Positions 7,174-11,364 of a stretch of 11,364 bases of DNA are shown in pieces. This stretch comes from CAYLZN01 sp964387935. Lineage in GTDB: Bacteria; Acidobacteriota; Vicinamibacteria; Vicinamibacterales; JAFNAJ01. The notes under the pieces were generated by a model that was not told the origin of the DNA, did not search any database, and worked only from the letters and a program-made list of their open reading frames with translations. The stretch is taken from positions 1 to 11,364 of the forward strand of contig CAYLZN010000186.1 of the NCBI GenBank assembly GCA_964387935.1, read 5' to 3'. Position 1 is the stretch's first letter. Every line of letters begins with the position of its first letter. The translations under genes and the position numbers were made by a program.

Positions 7174-8363
7174 CAGCGGCACCGGCTCTTCGGCCGTGGG
7201 GGGCCGACGCGGCGCGGCGCCCTGCCCGTCGATCGCGTCCTCCCACAAGGGCCCTCGTCCGCGACCGCCGGCGTCCTCGTCCATGCCCGATCGGTCCGCT
7301 TCTCTCCGCAGACCATGTCGTGAGCCACACGAAGCAAATCGACCTTTTCCCGCAGCGTCCTCTCCAGCCGCGGCAGTTGCGCCACCCCCAACACGCGTCG
7401 CACGATCTCGACGCCGGCAAACCCCGCGACGAGCCGGGCGTCGCAGCCGGCGGCGTCCGCCACCGCCGTCACACGACCCACGACCGGGACATCCTGCCCG
7501 CCCAACACGAGGTGAGCCGCCATCACTCCGTAGTCGAATTCCGGTGCGCCGGCGAAGCAGAACTCCGGGTCGATCACCTTCACGCGGGTCCCGTCGCTGA
7601 GCCAACTTCCAGGGAAGAAGTCGCCGTGCACCAGTGCCCGCGCCTCGCCGTGGAGGTACGTTTCCCCCAGGGTACGCACCCTTGCCGCGTATCGATCATC
7701 GCCGGCGAGCTCCCGCGCAGCGCCGGGCAAGCCAGGAGTGATGCGCTCGAGACGTTCATGAAGCGCGGCCTGATTGGACAGGGGCAGGCAGAAGATGTAC
7801 TCGTGGTTCAGGCTCCGCATGGCGTCGTTCCGGAACGACGTGCGGGCGATCTCCCCGGCGGGCATGCGGTGGAGGCCGTGGAGATAGCCCAGGAGCTGGC
7901 CGATCAGATCGTCGCCAATGCGGCGGTGCGCGTAGACGTCGGTGGTCAGATCGGCGAAGCCGTCACAATCCTCGAGCAGCAGGACGTACGAACCCGCATC
8001 GAACCCGAGAAGGGCGGGCATCTGGTCCGCAACACCGGTCACGCCCCGGACCCGGCCGTAGAACGACGCCTCGATCGCGGTGCGGTCACCCGGAGCGGGA
8101 ATCTCCGGGTACTTCTCCACCCACGGCCGGCCCTGTTTCACGACGAACCGGCGTCGAGCGGTGACGACGCGGAGCGTGCAGTTCATGTTGCCGTCGCCCG
8201 CGGGAGCGACGGTGAGAATCGGTTCGTCCGGCTCGAGCCACCCGCGTCCGCGAAGATACGCCGCGAGTTCGTCGGGCCGGTCCACGCGAACGAGGAACCG
8301 GGGAGACGCTGCCGCACCTCCCCCGTCTTCCGGCGCCTCTCGAGGGCCTTCGGCGACGGTCAC
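7173..8363 (-). CDS. MtnK-like phosphotransferase (APH/choline-kinase fold)
   Basis: A 396-residue cytoplasmic kinase-fold protein. Seen in order: glycine-rich loop PAGDGNMNCTLRV (54-66), ATP-contact FVVKQ (K76), IEASFYGRV (E98), catalytic loop LVHGDFFPGSWL (H247, D249) and metal-binding VIDPEFCFAGAPEFDYG (D265 and E267). The D-x-E in place of DFG, and GS after HGD, match 5-methylthioribose kinase relatives rather than aminoglycoside kinases proper. A small alcohol or sugar acceptor is likely, but a role in methionine salvage is not supported because no mtnA or other mtn gene is nearby. Start is GTG at 8363, overlapping the redoxin stop as GTGA; the stop overlaps the next gene's ATG. The last ~45 residues are Arg/Pro-rich and look like a disordered tail or a fairly recent C-terminal extension. 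Confidence 0.82.
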   Translation of the reverse strand: MTVAEGPREAPEDGGGAAASPRFLVRVDRPDELAAYLRGRGWLEPDEPILTVAPAGDGNMNCTLRVVTARRRFVVKQGRPWVEKYPEIPAPGDRTAIEASFYGRVRGVTGVADQMPALLGFDAGSYVLLLEDCDGFADLTTDVYAHRRIGDDLIGQLLGYLHGLHRMPAGEIARTSFRNDAMRSLNHEYIFCLPLSNQAALHERLERITPGLPGAARELAGDDRYAARVRTLGETYLHGEARALVHGDFFPGSWLSDGTRVKVIDPEFCFAGAPEFDYGVMAAHLVLGGQDVPVVGRVTAVADAAGCDARLVAGFAGVEIVRRVLGVAQLPRLERTLREKVDLLRVAHDMVCGEKRTDRAWTRTPAVADEGPCGRTRSTGRAPRRVGPPRPKSRCR

Positions 8364-9424
8364 TTGCCTCCGCCAGGCTTGCGGTCCAGGGCCTTCACCG
8401 ACACGGTGAAGCTGAATGGCACCCGGGACGGGTTGAAGCAGACCGTATCATCACAGGCTTGGTACTCGAAGGCGCCGGTGATGGTGATGGACGATTGCGC
8501 GGACAGCAGCTTCTGGGCGTCCGGCGTCGCCAGCAGCGTGATGTCCCGCGTCAGTCGGAACGGCTTCATGTAGACTTCGACGCGCTCGTCCAGCGGCTTG
8601 AAGTGGTAGGTCTCCGATGGCGGATACGCGGTGTCGTGCGCGCGAAGCCAGGGCTGCGGATCGATGGTGAGCTGCACGACCTGGTAGTCGTGCCTGCCGG
8701 GCGCGTAGAGGTGCATGTTCGGCCGCGGCGTGACCTGCGCGACCATCGACAGCCGCTGCCCCGGTGCGGCCGTGGAGTCGCTGATCGTCGCCGACAGCGA
8801 CAGGTGCGACGTCGTGGCAGTGACCGGCGTGCCGCCCGGGACCACGCCCTGGGCCGCGAGAATGGTGGCCGCCGTGTAGCGCTCCTGATAGGCGTCCTCG
8901 AAGAACCGGGCGGTCACCACGCCCTTCGGCGTCACGATGAACGTCCCGGGGTGCGGGATGCCCCACGCGCGCGTCTTCCGGTCGACGGTCTCGTTGAGGA
9001 GCCCGAAGCGCCTGATGATCGCCGAACCGGGGTCGGAGACGAGGGGGAACGAGATGCCGCGCGAGTCCGCAAACGTCTTCAGCGTCTCGGGCGGGTCGTA
9101 GAGGATCGACACCAGGCCCAGACCCTGCTTCTGGATGTCGGCGTATCGGCCTTGCAGCTCCACGAGCTGCGTCTTGCAGTACGGTCACCAGTCGGCCGAG
9201 CGGTTGAAGACGAGCATCAACCCCTTCGGTCCCGACAGCGACTCCAGCGTCTGCGTCCTGCCGAACTGATCGACGCCGGAGAACGGCGGCACGACGCTCC
9301 CCACCTGCGGGCCGATTGCTGACGTCGCCACCGCGGGCGCCTGGCCGCCGGCCACGACGCCGCCCCCGGCAAGCATCCCGACCACGACGAGACAACGAAT
9401 CCGATCCGAAACCGACACCGTCAC
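8360..9424 (-). CDS. Exported redoxin with DsbD-alpha-like domain; candidate selenoprotein read through TGA at 9187-9185
   Basis: The gene is called as one frame of 354 residues with UGA read as Sec at residue 80. A GTG at 9424, or a better-spaced one at 9418 behind AAGGAAGG, starts a signal peptide (about 9-29). The AhpC/TSA-type redoxin domain follows (about 40-200): VGSVVPPFSGVDQFGRTQTL, LMLVFNRSADW, [U80]-PYC83-KTQLVELQ, then YDPPETLKTFADSRGISFPL, FGLLNE and PGTFIV. Residues about 205-345 resemble the DsbD N-terminal domain, with YQACDDTVCFNP (C324, C329). It probably reduces peroxides or disulfides in the periplasm, with the second domain relaying electrons. Cys homologues have WCPYC where TGA stands here. 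Both sides keep frame and conservation, so a frameshift is excluded. If TGA is a true stop, the gene is a pseudogene. It heads the overlap with the kinase gene. Confidence 0.8.
9154..9187 (-). promoter_or_regulatory. SECIS-like hairpin immediately after the in-frame TGA
   Basis: On the minus strand TGA (9187-9185) is followed by 14 nt and then GCAGCTC-GTG-GAGCTGC (9170-9154): seven perfect base pairs closed by a GUG loop. The apical loop begins 21 nt after the UGA and its first base is G, as expected for bacterial SelB-binding elements. The base after UGA is C, a weak termination context in E. coli and the same as in fdhF. Caution: the stem also encodes QLVEL, a conserved protein motif that is itself nearly palindromic at DNA level. 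Confidence 0.6.
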
Positions 9425-9477
9425 CTTCCTTCCTTTCCCGAGACGCGGGTCCCGGGCTGCGCCATCGGGACGACATG

Positions 9478-9491
9478 GTCCACACGTGGAC
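9478..9491. promoter_or_regulatory. Palindrome GTCCAC-AC-GTGGAC between TetR and redoxin genes
   Basis: A perfect 6-2-6 dyad lies in the 86-bp gap. Together with the flanking base it contains GGTCCA, a half-site of the TetR operator at 10110-10125, but in the opposite (everted) arrangement. It could be a second regulator site or an mRNA hairpin (GUCCA-CGUG-UGGAC on the transcript). There is no T tract and no convincing promoter in the gap. Confidence 0.35.
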
Positions 9492-9510
9492 GAGAACCAA
9501 AGGCGCCACC

Positions 9511-10098
9511 TCAGTCCAGCGCCTTCAGGATGAGCGCAACCATCGCCGCGGCGCCTCGGCGACCCAGGCCGGCCTTGATCATCGTGCGCAGGCCGTTCAT
9601 TGCACCGACCAGATAGGCGGCCAGGGCTTGCGCGTCGGCCTGTGCCGAGATGTCGCCTTCCGCCTGCCCGCGCCTGACGGCGCGGCCAAAGACGACCGTC
9701 AGGCGATCGAGGCTGGCACTGACCCGCCCTGAGAGGTTCGGCTCGCACTGGCCGAACTCATGGGCCGAGTTGCCAATCAGGCAGCCCTTTTCGCCCGCAG
9801 GCGTGCGGGCCGTCCGGGCGACGCTGGTGAACCGCTGCTCGATGAACGCACGGCCTGAACGCGCCGTCGCCAGGTCCGCCTCCAGGCGCTCGAGGAGGTT
9901 CGACGAGTACCGCTCGAGGCACCGCGCGAACAGCGCCTGCTTGCTCCCGAACGCCTGGTACACGCTGCTCTTCGAGAGGGAGGTCGCCTCGAGGAGATCC
10001 GCCAGCGAGGTGCCCTCGTAGCCCTGCCGCCAGAAGACGCCGAGCGCCTGATCGAGCGCCGTGTCAGGGTCGAAGTTGAGCGGGCGTCCGACAGCCAC
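9511..10098 (-). CDS. TetR/AcrR-family transcriptional repressor
   Basis: 195 residues from the GTG at 10098. The N-terminal TetR_N domain reads GRPLNFDPDTALDQALGVFW, RQGYEGTSLADLLEAT and SLSKSSVYQAFGSKQALF; the helix-turn-helix lies at about residues 26-48 and is typical of the family. The C-terminal ligand domain includes GCLIGNSAHEF and ends LILKALD. The start was chosen because the promoter's -10 box ends seven bases upstream; in-frame codons further upstream (to 10170) lie in the promoter. It probably represses itself through the palindrome at 10110-10125. It is followed after 86 bp by the redoxin gene in the same direction, so a redox- or electrophile-responsive operon is plausible. The inducer is unknown; two Cys residues in the ligand domain could be sensors. 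Confidence 0.87.
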   Translation of the reverse strand: MAVGRPLNFDPDTALDQALGVFWRQGYEGTSLADLLEATSLSKSSVYQAFGSKQALFARCLERYSSNLLERLEADLATARSGRAFIEQRFTSVARTARTPAGEKGCLIGNSAHEFGQCEPNLSGRVSASLDRLTVVFGRAVRRGQAEGDISAQADAQALAAYLVGAMNGLRTMIKAGLGRRGAAAMVALILKALD

Positions 10099-10104
10099 GA
10101 CGGG

Positions 10105-10133
10105 ATTATTGGACCGTTCGGTCCATATGTCAA
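10105..10133 (-). promoter_or_regulatory. Near-consensus sigma-70-type promoter of the tetR gene
   Basis: On the minus strand TTGACA (10133-10128, 6/6) is separated by exactly 17 bp from AATAAT (10110-10105, 5/6 to TATAAT). The predicted start of transcription falls at about 10099-10097, on the GTG itself, so the mRNA would be leaderless. Confidence 0.75.
10110..10125. promoter_or_regulatory. TetR-type operator palindrome TGGACCGTTCGGTCCA
   Basis: A perfect 7-2-7 dyad fills the spacer of the tetR promoter and touches the -10 box. Its form resembles the TAGACC-N4-GGTCTA sites of NemR-like TetR proteins. Bound protein would occlude RNA polymerase, giving autorepression. Confidence 0.75.
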
Positions 10134-10232
10134 GCTGCCTGAGGGCGAGCGTGCGGCGCCGAATCGCCACCGTTCGTCGTCACGACTGCCGCCGCGTCCT
10201 GCCGCGGCTGGCCCCGGGAGCGCCGCCGGACG

Positions 10233-11171
10233 TCAGTCGACCGCCGGCACGTGCGCCGACTGGCGGACGGGTGCGTCCAGGGCGGCGTCCTCGCGCGTCG
10301 GCTCCGCCTTGAGCAGCAGGACGGCCGACACGATGAGCCCGGTCGCCAGGGCGATGCGCAGGGTCAGCGACTCGCCCGCGAACAGCCAGCCCAGGGCCAC
10401 GGCGATCAACGGGTTGACGAAGGTGTGCGTCGCCACCAGCGTGGCCGGGCAGTGTTCGAGCAGCCACGTATACGCCGAGAAGGCGACGACCGATCCGAAG
10501 AGGATGAGGTACGCGAGGCCGAGAGCCGATCGGCCGGAGATGGCGCGCGGGTCGACATGCGGCAGCTCGCCGGCCAGGGCGCTCGCCGTGAGCAGCAGCG
10601 CGGCGCCGCAGAGCAGCGTCGTCGACGCGCGCACGAACGGGTCGGCCGGCAGCGGCGCGGTGGCCGAGTAGCGCACGCCGAGCGCCCATGACATCGCCCC
10701 GATCAGGATCGCGCCCGCGCCCAGCGGCTGCCCCGAGCCGGCGGCGAACGCCTCGGGCGGCACCACGAAGGCCACGCCGGCCAGTCCGGCTGCCAGGCCG
10801 CCGATCGTGCGCGGGTTCCAGCGTGAGGGGCCTCGCGACGGCATCAGGATCGCGATCCATAACGGCTCGGTGGCGACGAGCAGCGCGGCGGCCCCGGATG
10901 GCACGCTCTGCTCCGCCCAGTGGAGCGTCCCGTGGCCGATCAGGAAGAACAGCAGCGCGACCACCAGGCTCGCGCGCCATTCGGCCGCCGTGATTCGCAC
11001 CTGGAACGCGCGGGCCCAGCCGAAGAGGATGGCGCCGGCGACGAGATGCCGCAGGCCCGCGGTCGCCAGTGGAGGAATGGTCTCGACCGCCACGCTGATC
11101 GCCAGGTAGGTCGATCCCCAGATGACGTAGACGGCGAAGAAGGCCGCCAGGAGCCGGGTGTTGAACCGCAT
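10233..11171 (-). CDS. EamA/DMT-family transporter (YedA-like)
   Basis: A 312-residue inner-membrane protein built from two EamA repeats (about 8-140 and 155-290), with about ten hydrophobic segments as usual for the drug/metabolite transporter superfamily. The N-terminus, FFAVYVIWGSTYLAISVAVE followed by TIPPLATAGLRHLVAGAIL, is very like YedA-type exporters; the second repeat ends SLTLRIALATGLIVSAVLLL. Such proteins export amino acids, purines or drugs, but no substrate can be assigned from sequence. The ATG at 11171 has only a weak purine stretch upstream. It is divergent from a CGNR-type regulator across a 92-bp gap, which suggests local regulation. A gap of about 100 bp separates its stop from the tetR promoter, so the two are separate units. 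Confidence 0.9.
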   Translation of the reverse strand: MRFNTRLLAAFFAVYVIWGSTYLAISVAVETIPPLATAGLRHLVAGAILFGWARAFQVRITAAEWRASLVVALLFFLIGHGTLHWAEQSVPSGAAALLVATEPLWIAILMPSRGPSRWNPRTIGGLAAGLAGVAFVVPPEAFAAGSGQPLGAGAILIGAMSWALGVRYSATAPLPADPFVRASTTLLCGAALLLTASALAGELPHVDPRAISGRSALGLAYLILFGSVVAFSAYTWLLEHCPATLVATHTFVNPLIAVALGWLFAGESLTLRIALATGLIVSAVLLLKAEPTREDAALDAPVRQSAHVPAVD

Positions 11172-11226
11172 TGCACTTAACCTATTCCGATTCGTTTGCC
11201 GGTTACACGGTACTCGGCGGTTTCCT

Positions 11227-11252
11227 AACCTGTCAAGTCAGTTGAACGGGTT
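11227..11252. promoter_or_regulatory. Imperfect inverted repeat in the EamA/CGNR divergent promoter region
   Basis: AACCTGTCAA and TTGAACGGGTT face each other across GTCAG. The arms match at AACC/GGTT and TCAA/TTGA with a one-base offset between. The repeat covers a minus-strand TTGACA (11236-11231, a possible EamA -35, though no clear -10 follows) and reaches the -10 of the CGNR gene. It is a candidate operator for the CGNR regulator. Confidence 0.35.
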
Positions 11253-11257
11253 ATACT
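11230..11257 (+). promoter_or_regulatory. Putative promoter of the CGNR gene
   Basis: CTGTCA (11230-11235, 4/6) and TATACT (11252-11257, 5/6) are 16 bp apart. Transcription should begin near 11263-11265, at the GTG start codon at 11264. No SD sequence exists. Confidence 0.5.
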
Positions 11258-11263
11258 CGACGC

Positions 11264-11364
11264 GTGGCACCGCACGCCCGGTTCCCGCGGGTCGCGGGAC
11301 ATCCCGCGCTCGACTTCGTCAACACGGTCGACTGGCGCGGGGATCCGCGGCGCCGGGAGGATCG
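11264..11364 (+). CDS. CGNR zinc-finger (ABATE-domain) transcriptional regulator, 3'-truncated by window end
   Basis: The first 33 codons read VAPHARFPRVAGHPALDF, then VNTVDWRGDPRRRED. The pattern GHPALDFVNTVDWR is the hallmark of the ABATE N-terminal domain found in CGNR zinc-finger proteins, putative DNA-binding regulators; the zinc-finger end lies outside the window. GTG at 11264 is the only usable start because an in-frame TGA lies at 11243-11245. Together with the -10 box just upstream, this points to a leaderless mRNA. Its divergence from the EamA exporter suggests that it controls that gene. Family call rests on a short fragment but a distinctive one. Confidence 0.75.
   Translation, partial: MAPHARFPRVAGHPALDFVNTVDWRGDPRRRED

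Noticed and set aside
6870..8573. 567-codon open frame on the plus strand
   Set aside because: It is antisense to the kinase and the small winged-helix gene, is Arg/His-rich with no domain, and crosses gene boundaries.
8360..9163. Separate 267-residue gene starting at GTG 9163
   Set aside because: This GTG is the Val of KTQLVELQ inside the redoxin active-site region. It would remove the signal peptide and both catalytic positions. It is the 3' part of the TGA-containing gene.
8451..9509. 352-codon minus-strand frame through the redoxin region
   Set aside because: It lacks any motif, while the other frame carries clear redoxin and DsbD-like sequence on both sides of the TGA.
9185..9748. 187-residue ORF ending at the TGA, with a long N-terminal extension
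   Set aside because: The part upstream of 9424 overlaps tetR in another frame and is Arg-rich with no domain; the SD-supported GTG at 9424/9418 begins a signal peptide.
10180..10980. 266-codon minus-strand frame overlapping the EamA gene
   Set aside because: A different-frame shadow of the transporter; almost purely Arg/Gly/Ala composition.

Overview
The window is GC-rich and densely coded. It looks like a chromosomal stretch from an environmental bacterium, most likely an Acidobacteriota (Vicinamibacteria-like) genome. The basis is the gene content: a short di-heme cytochrome of the reaction-centre-cytochrome type, a DUF3179 protein, a redoxin joined to a DsbD-alpha-like domain, and ArsS. 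The taxonomy is an inference from gene families and base composition, not proven. No rRNA, tRNA, CRISPR array or insertion sequence was seen.

Layout. 1-1868 (+): the 3' part of the radical SAM enzyme arsS, coupled by an ATGA overlap to a PiT-family phosphate/arsenate-type permease. 2059-3639 (+): an exported DUF3179 protein, followed by a possible 24-codon ORF. 3826-4251 (-): a periplasmic di-heme c-type cytochrome, divergent from 4329-5708 (+), a flavoprotein disulfide reductase that resembles MerA and lipoamide dehydrogenase. 5756-6835 (-): a flavodoxin-fold oxidoreductase with an unusual five-cysteine cluster. 10098 down to 6994 (-): a TetR regulator, an exported redoxin, an MtnK-like small-molecule kinase and a tiny winged-helix-like protein. 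The last three overlap by a few bases. 10233-11171 (-): an EamA/DMT transporter, divergent from the start of a CGNR zinc-finger regulator cut by the window end.

The main discovery is in the redoxin gene (9424 to 8360, minus strand). One continuous reading frame is interrupted only by a TGA at 9187-9185. This TGA lies exactly where the first cysteine of the redox motif should be: residues before it read NRSADW and residues after it read PYCKTQLVELQ. A perfect 7-bp hairpin with a GUG loop follows 14 nt downstream, with the spacing and loop expected of a bacterial SECIS element. I read the gene as a selenoprotein with a U-x-x-C active site. Conventional annotation would split it into a non-functional N-terminal fragment and a headless C-terminal ORF. 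A nonsense mutation or sequence error remains the alternative.

Regulation is visible in two places. The TetR gene has a near-consensus promoter (TTGACA, 17 bp, AATAAT) whose spacer is filled by a perfect 16-bp palindrome, TGGACCGTTCGGTCCA. This implies autorepression, possibly of the redoxin operon too. Both the TetR and CGNR genes appear to start translation at their transcription start, that is, to be leaderless. Many of the encoded proteins concern thiol/selenol redox, electron transfer or arsenic chemistry, but a shared pathway is not demonstrated.
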